From Isoptericola halalbus (lineage in GTDB: Bacteria > Actinomycetota > Actinomycetes > Actinomycetales > Cellulomonadaceae), in the NCBI GenBank assembly GCA_009663185.1, contig VJZX01000013.1:25946-89945 (forward strand): DNA of 64,000 nucleotides, in the 5' to 3' direction. Position 1 is the stretch's first letter, and every line of letters starts with the position of its first letter. Shown here piece by piece: positions 23,213 through 31,541 of this stretch. Below the pieces are notes generated by a model, which saw only the letters and a list, made by a program, of their open reading frames with translations, had not been told where the DNA came from and did no database searches. The position numbers and the translations under genes are program-made.

Positions 23213-24138
23213 GCGGGACCCGTCGGCCGCCGGTGCACGACGGCGGTGACGACGCCGACGACCGAGGCGATCCCGACGACGATCCCGACCACGGCGAGAC
23301 CCACGGCGAGTGCGACGAGGCCGGGCGTGTGGAACGTCTCGCCCGACGCGGACACCGGCCCGGCGGCGTTCGAGAGCGCGGCCCCCATGATCAGCAGCAG
23401 GAGCGCCGTCGTCACGCCGACGCAGAGCTGGACGCCGGCGAGGATGCGCGCCGCGGACGTGCGCCGCACCGCGTCGTCGTGCGGACGCGGCACCTCCGCG
23501 AGCGGCGCCCGCCGGGCCACCACCCGCAGCGTGCCCGCCGTCGCCAGCAGGGTCAGGGCCAGGCCGACGAGCAGCGGCACCCCGTACGCCCAGCCGGGGT
23601 AGGGCCCGCTCGCGCCGGTGATCACGCTGCCGTCGGCCGTGACGCGGACGGGGTGCGGCACGGCGGTGCCGTCGGTCGTCGCGGTCAGGCCCGCGACGAC
23701 GAGCGTCACGGCCAGCAGCCCCGCCGCCGCGAGGAGCCACCGCAGGCGCCGGCCGCCCAGGTCGCGCACGGTGCGGCGCTTCAGGGGAGCCGAGCGAACG
23801 GCGCCGCGTGGCCGCGGCCAGGTGAGCTCGCCCGTGGCGCGCACCGCGCAGTACACGAGCGCCACGGCGAAGGGCCCGACCGCCAGGGCTCCTCCCGCGA
23901 CCTTGGGTCCCGGGAGCCAGGACGCCGACCATGTGACCGGCAGGCTGAGCACGGCGGCCGTGGTCGCGACGGCCGCGAGGATGCTGGCCGCGGCGATCCA
24001 GGTCTCGTGGCGCAGCGCCGTCCGCGCGGCCGCGCCGTCGTCGACCCCGCGTCGCCCGGCCGCCCACAGCACCAGGACCGCGACGAGCCCGGGAACGAGG
24101 ACGAACAGCGTCCCGACGATCACGGCGTTCAGGGCCAC
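23209..24138 (-). CDS. Multi-pass membrane protein paired with YtrA-type regulator
   Basis: 309 residues with about seven hydrophobic helices and arginine-rich loops (GRRLRW, RRAPLAEVPRPHDD). The layout resembles DUF1648-type proteins often encoded beside YtrA regulators, but no specific motif was identified and the function is unknown. The GTG at 24138 is favoured because TGGAGG lies six bases upstream; an in-frame TTG at 24159 has no ribosome site. It is the first gene of a two-gene operon with the regulator, with a palindromic operator in its promoter, and is divergent from the serine hydrolase gene. Confidence 0.72.
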   Translation of the reverse strand: MALNAVIVGTLFVLVPGLVAVLVLWAAGRRGVDDGAAARTALRHETWIAAASILAAVATTAAVLSLPVTWSASWLPGPKVAGGALAVGPFAVALVYCAVRATGELTWPRPRGAVRSAPLKRRTVRDLGGRRLRWLLAAAGLLAVTLVVAGLTATTDGTAVPHPVRVTADGSVITGASGPYPGWAYGVPLLVGLALTLLATAGTLRVVARRAPLAEVPRPHDDAVRRTSAARILAGVQLCVGVTTALLLLIMGAALSNAAGPVSASGETFHTPGLVALAVGLAVVGIVVGIASVVGVVTAVVHRRPTGPA

Positions 24139-24156
24139 GACAAACCTCCAATGAAC

Positions 24157-24174
24157 CAATGAGTTGCATCATTG
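24157..24174. promoter_or_regulatory. Candidate operator of the YtrA-type regulator
   Basis: CAATGAGTTGCATCATTG is an inverted repeat with 6-bp arms and a 6-bp centre; another CAATGA half-site lies at 24149-24154. It sits between the divergent membrane-protein and serine-hydrolase genes, 19 bp upstream of the former. YtrA/GntR operators are short palindromes of this kind; binding is inferred. Confidence 0.5.
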
Positions 24175-24224
24175 AATCAGCCGAGAGATCACGGGGCAAC
24201 CCCGCCGCCGTTAGGGTGTCGCGC

Positions 24225-25604
24225 ATGTCCAGGAGTGTCGCCGACCACGTCAACGCCGCCTACCTCGCCGACTGGGCCGGCACCCAGGCCGGGTTCGCCC
24301 GCGTGCCCGGCGTCCAGCTCGCCGTGCTCGTGGGGGACGAGGTCGTGCTCGACGCCGCGTGGGGCGTCGCCGACGTCAGCACCGGCGAGCAGCTGCGCAC
24401 GGACCACGTCTTCCGCGTCGCGTCGCACTCGAAGACGTTCACGGCCGTCGCGGTCGCGCGGCTGGCCGAGCGCGGCCTGCTGCGCCTCGACGACCCGCTC
24501 GAGGCGTACGTCCCGGAGCTCGAGGGGTCCGCCGTCGGGCACGTGACGGTGCGCGAAGCGCTCGGCCACACGGCGGGCGTTCTCCGCGACGGGCACGACG
24601 CCGACTTCTGGCAGCTCGGCGCCCCGTTCCCCGACCGTGCGGCCCTGCTGACCGCGGTGCTCGACGGCGAGGTGTTCGGCCGGGGCGAGCACTTCAAGTA
24701 CTCCAACCTCGCCTACGGGCTGCTCGGCCTCGTGATCCGCGCCGTCACGGGCGTCCCGTACGCCGAGCACGTGGGCGCCGACCTGCTCCAACCCCTCGGC
24801 CTGGCCGACACCTTCCCCGAGCTCGACGACGAGATCGCGGGCCGCTGCGTCACCGGGCACAGCGGTCGCAGCCCGCACGACGACCGCCGCATCCCGGTCG
24901 CGCCGGTGACGACCGGCGGGCTCGCCGCGGCGACCGGGTACTGCTCGACGGCTCGCGACCTCGTGCGCTGGGCCGCCGCGCTGGGCGAGGGATCGGGCCT
25001 GCTGCGGCCCGAGACGCGCCGGCTGCTGCACCGCGACGAGTCCGTGATCGAGCAGCCGCATGCGCGCGTGCGCCGCTACGGGCTCGGGTTCGAGGCGCGC
25101 AAGATCGAGGGGCGACGCGTCGTCGGGCACTCGGGCGCGTTCCCGGGGCAGAGCACCCGCACGTGGTGGGACCCTGCCGGGCGCGTCGCCGTCTCCGTGC
25201 TGACCAACGCTGTCGACGGGCCGGCCGACGGCATCGCGACCGGGCTGTTCGAGCTGGTCGTGAAGGCTCTGGACGGTGCCGGAGAAGGTGCCGTCACCAA
25301 CCTCGACCACTGGACCGGTCGCTTCGCCAACCTGTGGGGCCTCAGGGACGTCGTCCGCCTCGGCGACCGGCTGTGGCTGATCAACCCGCGCGAGCCGGAC
25401 CCCCTCACGGGAGCCGAACCGCTCACCGTCGACGGCGACGTGCTGCGTCCCGAGCCGCACGCGGGCTTCGGCCCGGTCGGCGAGCCCGTGCACGTGCTGC
25501 GGGACGACGACGGCACTCCGGCCGCGATCGTCGTCGGCGGGGTGACGTCGTGGCGCGCCGAGGACTACGAGCGCCAGCGCCAGGCCCACCTGGCGTCGTT
25601 GTAG
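24225..25604 (+). CDS. Serine hydrolase of the beta-lactamase/class C family
   Basis: 459 residues with no signal peptide. The N-terminal domain has the penicillin-binding-protein-like motifs SHSK (SxxK with the nucleophile serine, about residue 72) and YSN (about residue 166), and HSG in the KTG position (GHSGAFPGQ, near residue 305). The C-terminal 110 residues form a separate beta-rich domain (FANLWGLRDVVRLGDRLWLI...). Members act as esterases, D-amino peptidases or lactamases; cytoplasmic location argues against antibiotic resistance. The ATG at 24225 is the first start consistent with the family; the gene is divergent from the membrane-protein operon and ends at a palindrome. Confidence 0.87.
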   Translation: MSRSVADHVNAAYLADWAGTQAGFARVPGVQLAVLVGDEVVLDAAWGVADVSTGEQLRTDHVFRVASHSKTFTAVAVARLAERGLLRLDDPLEAYVPELEGSAVGHVTVREALGHTAGVLRDGHDADFWQLGAPFPDRAALLTAVLDGEVFGRGEHFKYSNLAYGLLGLVIRAVTGVPYAEHVGADLLQPLGLADTFPELDDEIAGRCVTGHSGRSPHDDRRIPVAPVTTGGLAAATGYCSTARDLVRWAAALGEGSGLLRPETRRLLHRDESVIEQPHARVRRYGLGFEARKIEGRRVVGHSGAFPGQSTRTWWDPAGRVAVSVLTNAVDGPADGIATGLFELVVKALDGAGEGAVTNLDHWTGRFANLWGLRDVVRLGDRLWLINPREPDPLTGAEPLTVDGDVLRPEPHAGFGPVGEPVHVLRDDDGTPAAIVVGGVTSWRAEDYERQRQAHLASL

Positions 25605-25666
25605 GTTGTGAGCGGACTTTTGGCCCACTCTCGGTCGCGAGAGTGGGCCAAAAGTCCGCTCACAAC
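25605..25666. repeat. Intergenic palindrome family, copy 3 (best-preserved)
   Basis: Perfect inverted repeat with 29-bp arms (25605-25633 and 25638-25666) and a 4-base loop GTCG, beginning GTTGTGAGCGGACTTTTGG. It starts directly after the TAG stop of the serine hydrolase and ends just before the stop of the convergent aminotransferase gene (25668), so it fills the whole gap. Confidence 0.9.
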
Positions 25667-25667
25667 A

Positions 25668-26978
25668 TCAGCGGGTGGCGGCCTCGGCCGCGGCGAGCAG
25701 GACGCACGTCGCGACGCCGTCCATCGCGGCGCGCACCTCGTCGAGCGGCGGCATCGACGGCGCGAGGCGGATGCTGCTGTCGAGCGGGTCCTTGCCGTAC
25801 GGCCAGGTCGCCCCCGCCGGCGTCAGCGCGATACCGGCCGCCTTGGCGAGCTCGACGACGCGTGACGCCGTGCCAGGCACCACGTCCAGGGCGACGAAGT
25901 AGCCGCCCTCCGGCTCGGTCCACGTGGCCACGGCGGCGTCGCCGAGCCGATCGGAGAGGATCTCGACGACGGCGCGGAACTTCGGGGCGAGGATCTCGCG
26001 GTGCCGCCGCATGTGCTCGCGGACGGCCTCGGCGTCCGTGAAGAACAGCGCGTGCCGCAGCTGGTTGACCTTGTCGGGCCCGATCGAGCGGATCGCCAGG
26101 TGCTTGCGGAACCACGCGATGTTCCCCGGCGAGGAGGCGAGGAACGCGACGCCCGCGCCCGCGAACGAGACCTTCGACGTCGAGGCGTACATCAGCACGC
26201 GGTCGGGGTTGCCGGCCTCGGCGGCTAGGTCGATCGCGTTCGCGGACTTCGTCTCGTGCTCGGTCAGGTGGTGCACCGCGTAGGCGTTGTCCCAGATGAT
26301 GCGGAAGTCCGGCGCGGCGGTCGGCATCGAGACGAGCCGGCGCGCCACCGCCTCGGACACGACGGCGCCGTCCGGGTTCGAGTAGGTCGGCACGACCCAC
26401 ATGCCCTTGATGCTCGGGTCGTCCGCGACGAGCGCGGCGACCGCCTCGGCGTCGGGCCCGTCCGGCGTCATCGGCACCGTGACCATGCGGATGCCGAGCT
26501 CCTCGCAGACAGCGAAGTGCCGGTCGTAGCCTGGCACGGGGCACACGAACGTGATCTGCTCCTCGCGCGACCACGGCCGCTCGCCACCCGGCACGCCGAA
26601 CAGCAGCGCCTGCACGATCGTGTCGTACATGAGCGTGAGCGACGCGTTGCCCTGCGCGAGGAGCTGCTCGACCGGCACCCCGAGCAGCTCGGCGAAGACC
26701 CGGCGCAGCTGCGGCAGCCCGTCGAGGCCGCCGTAGTTGCGCACGTCCGTGCCGGTGTCGTCGGTGTGGACGCCCTCGCCCGGCAGGGCGAGCAGCGGCT
26801 CGGCGAGGTCGAGCTGCTGCGCGGACGGCTTGCCGCGCGTCAGATCGAGCTTCAGGCCGCGGGCCTGCAGCTCGGCGTACTGCTGCTGTAGCTCGGGCAG
26901 GCGAGCGGCGAGCGCGGGATCGAGCTCCCCGGTCATGGCCGCGGCGGTCGTGGGCTCAGGCGAGGGCTTGGTGCTCAC
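25668..26978 (-). CDS. Aspartate aminotransferase-like enzyme (Aminotran_MocR, PF12897 type)
   Basis: PLP enzyme of 436 residues. It matches the actinobacterial aspartate aminotransferase family: LDLTRGKPSAQQLDLAEPLL, then DVRNYGGLDGLPQLRRVFAE, the substrate loop VPTYSNPDGAVV, and the PLP lysine in MYASTSKVSFAGAG. It interconverts aspartate and 2-oxoglutarate with oxaloacetate and glutamate, linking the TCA cycle and amino acid synthesis. Despite the Pfam name there is no GntR domain. GTG 26978 is chosen; ATG 26936 is an alternative, and neither has a clear ribosome site. It follows the SRPBCC gene on the same strand after 10 bp. Confidence 0.88.
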   Translation of the reverse strand: MSTKPSPEPTTAAAMTGELDPALAARLPELQQQYAELQARGLKLDLTRGKPSAQQLDLAEPLLALPGEGVHTDDTGTDVRNYGGLDGLPQLRRVFAELLGVPVEQLLAQGNASLTLMYDTIVQALLFGVPGGERPWSREEQITFVCPVPGYDRHFAVCEELGIRMVTVPMTPDGPDAEAVAALVADDPSIKGMWVVPTYSNPDGAVVSEAVARRLVSMPTAAPDFRIIWDNAYAVHHLTEHETKSANAIDLAAEAGNPDRVLMYASTSKVSFAGAGVAFLASSPGNIAWFRKHLAIRSIGPDKVNQLRHALFFTDAEAVREHMRRHREILAPKFRAVVEILSDRLGDAAVATWTEPEGGYFVALDVVPGTASRVVELAKAAGIALTPAGATWPYGKDPLDSSIRLAPSMPPLDEVRAAMDGVATCVLLAAAEAATR

Positions 26979-26988
26979 ACCGCGGACT

Positions 26989-27489
26989 CTACCGGGCCCG
27001 GCGGTCGAGCCGCCGGTCCAGTCGTGCGAGCGAGACGTACATGAGCACACGCAGGAACAGTCCCACGGCCGCGGCGTTCAGCCGGCGGGGCCACGGACCG
27101 GAGAGGTACGCCTCCTCCCACCACACGACGCGGCACCGGTGGCCGTCCACCGGCACGACGTCGAAGCCCGCGTCGCCGAGGAGCATCGGCCCCAGCTTGT
27201 GCAGCCGCGTGCGCCCGACGCGGCCGGCGGCGGTCGACGGGGTGGTGAGCTGCTCCACGACCATCCGGTCGGCGAACCCGCGCGCTCCGCGCCGGGCCCC
27301 CGGGCCGCTGACCATGGTGAACTCGTCGCCCACGGCCGGGCCGGCGGACACCCCGCCGTCGAGCCGCGTCAGCGGGATCCAGCGCGGATGGGTGCGCGGG
27401 TCGGCGACCCACGCGTAGGCGACCGACGCCTCGACCGGGACGAGACGAGTGACCTCGACCCGGCGGGCGCGGGGACCGCCGTCGGGCAC
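26989..27489 (-). CDS. SRPBCC/START-like protein
   Basis: 166 residues with the helix-grip pattern of polyketide-cyclase/START-like proteins: an opening strand VEVTRLVPVEASVAYAWVAD, then PRTHPRWIPLT, and CRVVWWEEAYL in the central sheet. The C-terminal helix (LNAAAVGLFLRVLMYVSLARL) is long and amphipathic to hydrophobic. These folds bind hydrophobic ligands; no particular ligand is known. The gene lies 10 bp upstream of the aminotransferase gene in the same direction, so they may be co-transcribed. A long palindrome lies just before its start. Confidence 0.78.
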   Translation of the reverse strand: MPDGGPRARRVEVTRLVPVEASVAYAWVADPRTHPRWIPLTRLDGGVSAGPAVGDEFTMVSGPGARRGARGFADRMVVEQLTTPSTAAGRVGRTRLHKLGPMLLGDAGFDVVPVDGHRCRVVWWEEAYLSGPWPRRLNAAAVGLFLRVLMYVSLARLDRRLDRRAR

Positions 27490-27510
27490 GCTACTGCTCC
27501 ACGCTCGAGC

Positions 27511-27572
27511 GCCGACGGCGAGAGATTGTCACGAAACTCGGCCGCGTTTCGTGACAATCTCTAGCCGTCGGC
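27511..27572. repeat. Long palindrome of a second type
   Basis: 27-bp arms (27511-27537 and 27546-27572) differing at one position around TCGGCCGC; the inner arms contain TTGTCACGAAAC and GTTTCGTGACAA. It lies 13 bp downstream of the stop of the 27586 gene and 21 bp upstream of the SRPBCC start. Its sequence is unrelated to the TTTTGGCCCACT family, but size and placement are alike. Confidence 0.8.
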
Positions 27573-27585
27573 CGCCGGGGCACGG

Positions 27586-28329
27586 TCAGAGCTCCACGAC
27601 ACGCGGGAAGTGGTCCGGCGGCAGTCCGAACGCCTTGCGCGACTGCGCCACGACGCCGTGTCCCAGGGCGCGCCCGCCCACGACGCCGACCACCGCGCCC
27701 ACGCCGAACGGCAGCAGCCGGCCGAGCGCGAGCGTGCCCTGCTTGGCCACCTGCCGACGCAGGAACCGGTGCGCGAGCGCCTTGTTGACCCGCTTGAGCG
27801 TGGTCTGCGGCATCGAGGTGAGCAGCACCTTGCCCCACGCGACGTTCGAGCCGCCGACCGCCTTCTCGACGTCCTTCGCGCCCTGGTCACCCAGCACGGT
27901 CGCGAGCAGGAGCGCCCGGCGCCGCGGGACGTCCTCGACGTCGATGCCGTGCACGTCCGCCACCGCGAGCGAGAAGGCCGCCGACGCCGCGAAGAAGGTC
28001 GCGATGTCGCCCGTGGTGAGCGCGGTGGCCGCTGCGGTGCCGACCGTCGGCACGGCCGCGGCCGCGCCGACCGCGCCTCCCGCCGTCCCGACGAGCGCCA
28101 GGTACTCCTTCTCGAGCATGCGGACGATCTGCGCGGGGCTCGCCTCGGGGTTGCGCCGGCGCAGCCTGTCGACGTGCCTGTGGATCGTCGCCGCGGGGAT
28201 CGTCACGGCCTTGTCGAGCAGCGCGTCGAGCATCGGCGTCGGCCGGTACCTGGCCCAGCCTTCGACGTCGGTCGAGCTCTGCTTCACGACGACGTCGCCC
28301 GCCGGGGTGTCCGGCTCGCGTCCGCTCAT
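27586..28329 (-). CDS. Uncharacterised protein with hydrophobic centre, EcsC-like in outline
   Basis: 247 residues of unknown function. Two glycine/alanine-rich hydrophobic segments occur: residues about 80-125 (GTAGGAVGAAAAVPTVGTAA, then ALTTGDIATFFAASAAF) and about 205-230 (LLPFGVGAVVGVVGGRALG). A segment DVHGIDVEDVPRRRALLLAT lies between them. The arrangement recalls EcsC-family proteins, which have no known reaction; this comparison is by eye and weak. It follows the OsmC gene on the same strand after 32 bp, so the two could be co-transcribed. A palindrome follows its stop. Confidence 0.65.
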   Translation of the reverse strand: MSGREPDTPAGDVVVKQSSTDVEGWARYRPTPMLDALLDKAVTIPAATIHRHVDRLRRRNPEASPAQIVRMLEKEYLALVGTAGGAVGAAAAVPTVGTAAATALTTGDIATFFAASAAFSLAVADVHGIDVEDVPRRRALLLATVLGDQGAKDVEKAVGGSNVAWGKVLLTSMPQTTLKRVNKALAHRFLRRQVAKQGTLALGRLLPFGVGAVVGVVGGRALGHGVVAQSRKAFGLPPDHFPRVVEL

Positions 28330-28361
28330 GAGGTGCTCCCGGGGTCGGAGGTCGGTCGGGG

Positions 28362-28919
28362 TCAGTCCGACTCATCCTCCGAGGTGTCGCGGTCGTCCGC
28401 ACGCGGCGGGCCGAACACCGCGGCCGGCACGTCCGCGCCGGCCTTGAGCGTGCGCCCCACGGTGCAGACCCGGTCGATCGAGCGCTGCGCGAGCAGGAGC
28501 GTCTTGGTGCGCGTCGCGTCGTCAAGCGAGGACAGGTCGATCTCGAACCGCTCGGTCAGGACCGGGTAGCGGTCCTCGGCCATGTCCTTGGGGTCCTCGA
28601 CGCGGATCGTGACCTCGTAGTCGTCGCCGAGCACGCGCGAGAACTTGGTGTCGCTGCTCATGCCGGCGCACGCGGCGAGCGCGATCTTGAGCAGCTCGCC
28701 GGGCGTGAACACGGCGCCGGCGCTCGCGGGGCCGATCTCGACGGAGGCGCCGCGGGCGGTGTAGCCGCGGTAGGTCCGCGTGCCGGTGCGCTCGACCCAC
28801 AGGGGGTCCGTCGGCGACGGCGTCACGGCGAGGTCCTCGGCGGACTGGGGCGCGGGGCCGGGCTCGGCGCTCGGCAAAGGGCCGGCCTGGCTGCGCGGGG
28901 CGGTGGTCTGGTCCGTCAT
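28362..28919 (-). CDS. OsmC-family peroxide reductase-like protein
   Basis: 185 residues, including a 35-residue proline/alanine-rich N-terminal extension. The OsmC/Ohr core has the two redox cysteines in LAACAGMSSD and SIDRVCTVGRTL, separated by about 70 residues, with the expected helix ELLKIALAACAGM. OsmC-type enzymes reduce organic hydroperoxides with thiol donors. A subgroup of single-domain OsmC proteins has other roles, and the sequence here is closer to OsmC than Ohr. The start ATG is at 28919; the amide/ureide operon ends 82 bp upstream on the same strand. Confidence 0.82.
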   Translation of the reverse strand: MTDQTTAPRSQAGPLPSAEPGPAPQSAEDLAVTPSPTDPLWVERTGTRTYRGYTARGASVEIGPASAGAVFTPGELLKIALAACAGMSSDTKFSRVLGDDYEVTIRVEDPKDMAEDRYPVLTERFEIDLSSLDDATRTKTLLLAQRSIDRVCTVGRTLKAGADVPAAVFGPPRADDRDTSEDESD

Positions 28920-29001
28920 GGGGTAGATCCTCCCACTGGTCGGGGTCTCTCACCCGAACGCTCCGGATGCCGTCGGCAGTCCCGGACCTTGGTTGCCGTG
29001 G

Positions 29002-30309
29002 TCAGGGCCGGCGGGCGTGCTCGTCCGCAAGGTGCGCGACGGCGGCCGCGAGCGCCGCGATGCCGCGTGCCACGTCCTGGTGCGACACCGCCTCGGCGGG
29101 GTGGTGGCTGATCCCGTCGGGGTTGCGGAGGAACAGCATGCCGACGTCGGTGATGCCGCCCAGCGCCATGCCGTCGTGCCCGGCGGGGCTGAACAACGTC
29201 GGCGGCTCGCCCGGCCCGGCGTCCGGTGCCGTGGCGATGCCGGCGCGCAGGACGTCGGCCAGCAGCGGGTCGCAGGTCACCGCGGCGGCGCTGTGCACCT
29301 GGCGGGCGTCCCAGCGCAGTCCGCGGCGGCCGGCGATCTCGTCGAGCGTCGCGGTGATCGCGCTCCACGTCAGGTCGCGCGCCGAGTCGAGCTCGCCGCG
29401 CAGGTCGAGCGTGAGGCGCGCCTCGCCGGGCACCACGTTCATCGCGCCAGCCGGCGTGTCGAGCCGCCCCACGGTGCCGATGACGTGGCGCTCGGCCCGG
29501 CACAGCCGCTCGACGGCGACCACGGCCTCGCTCGCCCCGAGCAGCGCGTCGTGCCGCGCCTCGTACGGCGTGCCGCCCGCGTGCCGCGCCTCGCCGTGCA
29601 CGGCGATCTCGAACCGCCGTGCCCCCGCGATCGACGAGACGACGGCGAGCGGGAGCCCGGCGTCGTCGAGCACGGGACCCTGCTCGATGTGCGCCTCGAG
29701 GTACCCGACCAGGGACCCCGGCCGCCGCGCGGCCTCGCTCACCCGGTCCGGGTCGAGTCCGAAGTCGCCGAACGCCTGCCGCAGCCCGACGCCGTTCGCG
29801 TCGGTCAGGTCCCACCACGCCGGGTCCCACACGCCGCCGACGGCGGAGCTGCCGAGCAGCGCCTTGCCGAACCGCGTGCCCTCCTCGTCCCAGAAGCCGG
29901 CGACCTCGAGCGCGAACGGGAGGCTCTCCAGGCGGGGCCGCAGCAGCCGGGCGACCTCGATCGCCACGAGCACGCCCACGATGCCGTCGTACCGGCCGGC
30001 GTCGGGCACCGTGTCGAGGTGCGAGCCGAGCAGCAGCGCCGGGGCGTCGGGGTCCGCTGCGAGCGCTCGCGGGCCGACGACGGTGCGGCCCACCAGGTTC
30101 CCCGCCGCGTCCTGAGCCGCCTCGAGCCCGGCCTCCCGCATCCAGCCGGCGGCGAGCCGGTTCGCCGCGGCGTGCTCACGGGAGAGGTACACCCGCTCGA
30201 TCCGCCGCGCGGCCGAGGAGACCTCGGCCAGCTCGTCGCAGCGCGCCATGACCCGGCGTGCGGCGGCGTCGACGGCGGCCGGGTCGAGGTCGAGCAGCAT
30301 GGCGGGCAT
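29002..30309 (-). CDS. M20-family amidohydrolase (allantoate amidohydrolase / N-carbamoyl-amino-acid hydrolase)
   Basis: 435 residues of the AllC/hydantoinase-carbamoylase group, zinc-type enzymes that release ammonia and CO2 from ureido or carbamoyl groups. Metal-site motifs are visible: GSHLDTVPDAGRYDGIVGV, WDEEGTRFGKALLGS and, near the C-terminus, SPAGHDGMALG. The specificity for allantoate, ureidoglycolate-type compounds or N-carbamoyl amino acids cannot be told from sequence. It is the last gene of four on the minus strand; its ATG overlaps the stop of the aminotransferase gene by one base (30309). Confidence 0.87.
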   Translation of the reverse strand: MPAMLLDLDPAAVDAAARRVMARCDELAEVSSAARRIERVYLSREHAAANRLAAGWMREAGLEAAQDAAGNLVGRTVVGPRALAADPDAPALLLGSHLDTVPDAGRYDGIVGVLVAIEVARLLRPRLESLPFALEVAGFWDEEGTRFGKALLGSSAVGGVWDPAWWDLTDANGVGLRQAFGDFGLDPDRVSEAARRPGSLVGYLEAHIEQGPVLDDAGLPLAVVSSIAGARRFEIAVHGEARHAGGTPYEARHDALLGASEAVVAVERLCRAERHVIGTVGRLDTPAGAMNVVPGEARLTLDLRGELDSARDLTWSAITATLDEIAGRRGLRWDARQVHSAAAVTCDPLLADVLRAGIATAPDAGPGEPPTLFSPAGHDGMALGGITDVGMLFLRNPDGISHHPAEAVSHQDVARGIAALAAAVAHLADEHARRP

Positions 30310-31541
30310 CAGGCGCCTGCCCCCGCGAACACCTCGACCGCGGCGTCGACGCCGCCGCCGTGCTTGACCGGGACACCGGCCCGGCGCAGCACCTGCTCGA
30401 GCGCGGCGAGGGTCGTGATCACGGCGTCCCGCCGCGCGTTGTAGCCCATGGTGCCGATGCGCCACACGCGCCCGTGCAGCGGGCCGAACGACGTCCCGAT
30501 CTCGATCCCGTAGTCGGCCAGCAGCTCGCCGCGCACCGCGTCGCCGTTCACCCCGGCGGGGATCTCGACCGCCACGACGTTGTTCATCTTGTGCGCGACG
30601 TCGCCGAAGACCTCGAGCCCCAGCCCGAGCACGCCGGCCAGCATCGCCGAGCCGGCGACCCGGTGCCGCTCGACGACGGCGTCGCGGCCCTCGTCGAGGA
30701 GGACCCGCGCGCACTCCCGCGCCGCGTACAGCATGCTCGTCGCCTCGGTGTGGTGGTTGAGCCGTCGCGGCCCCCAGTAGTCGAGGATCATGCCGAGGTC
30801 GAAGTAGTTGGACCGGACGAAGTCGCCGTGCGAGGCGTCGACGTCGGTCGCCTCACGCAGCCCGGCCTCGATCCGCGCCCGGGAGCGCACCACCGCGACG
30901 GCCCGCTCCGACAGCGTCAGCGGCGCCGACCCGGGAGGTCCCGAGAGGCACTTCTGCAGGCCGGCGCTCGCGGCGTCGACGCCCCAGGCGTCCGCCTCGA
31001 ACGGGTTGCCGCCCAAGGAGGCCGTCGCATCCGTGTAGAACAGCGCGCCGTGCTTGGCGGCCAGCGCCCCGACCTCCTCGAGCGGCTGGTTCATGGTCGT
31101 CGAGGTGTCGCCCTGCACGAGCGCGATCAGGTGCGGGCGCACGCGGGCCAGCGCGTCGTCGAGCACGGACGGCGGGAACACCTGCCCCCACTCGGTCTCG
31201 ATCGTGTGCACCTCGGCGCCGGCACGGCCAGCGATCTCGGCCAGCAGGTGCCCGAAGCGGCCGAACACGGGCACCAGCACCCGCTCGCCGGGCCGCACGA
31301 GCGACACCAGGGCGGCCTCGATCCCGGCGCGCGAGGTGCCGTCGACGAGCACGGTCGCCTCGTTCCGCGTCCCGAACACCCGGCGGTACAGCTCCTGCGT
31401 CTCGTTCATGTACCCCGTCATCGCGGGGTCGAACTGGCCGACCATCGCCGCCGACATGGCCCGCAGCACGCGGGGGTCGGCGTCCACGGGGCCGGGGCCC
31501 ATGAGGAGGCGGGCGGGCGGGTCGATCGGCAGGCTGGTCAT
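30309..31541 (-). CDS. Class V aminotransferase, PucG-like (ureidoglycine/alanine-glyoxylate type)
   Basis: 410-residue PLP enzyme. The opening LLMGPGPVDADPRVLRAMS, the segment TSTTMNQPLEEVGALAAKHG and the PLP lysine in SAGLQKCLSGPPG place it in the alanine-glyoxylate/(S)-ureidoglycine-glyoxylate aminotransferase family. PucG transfers the amino group of ureidoglycine to glyoxylate in purine breakdown. With an AllC-like hydrolase beside it, a ureide pathway is likely, but alanine-glyoxylate or serine-pyruvate activity remains possible. Its start overlaps the amidase stop (31538-31541). Confidence 0.85.
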   Translation of the reverse strand: MTSLPIDPPARLLMGPGPVDADPRVLRAMSAAMVGQFDPAMTGYMNETQELYRRVFGTRNEATVLVDGTSRAGIEAALVSLVRPGERVLVPVFGRFGHLLAEIAGRAGAEVHTIETEWGQVFPPSVLDDALARVRPHLIALVQGDTSTTMNQPLEEVGALAAKHGALFYTDATASLGGNPFEADAWGVDAASAGLQKCLSGPPGSAPLTLSERAVAVVRSRARIEAGLREATDVDASHGDFVRSNYFDLGMILDYWGPRRLNHHTEATSMLYAARECARVLLDEGRDAVVERHRVAGSAMLAGVLGLGLEVFGDVAHKMNNVVAVEIPAGVNGDAVRGELLADYGIEIGTSFGPLHGRVWRIGTMGYNARRDAVITTLAALEQVLRRAGVPVKHGGGVDAAVEVFAGAGA

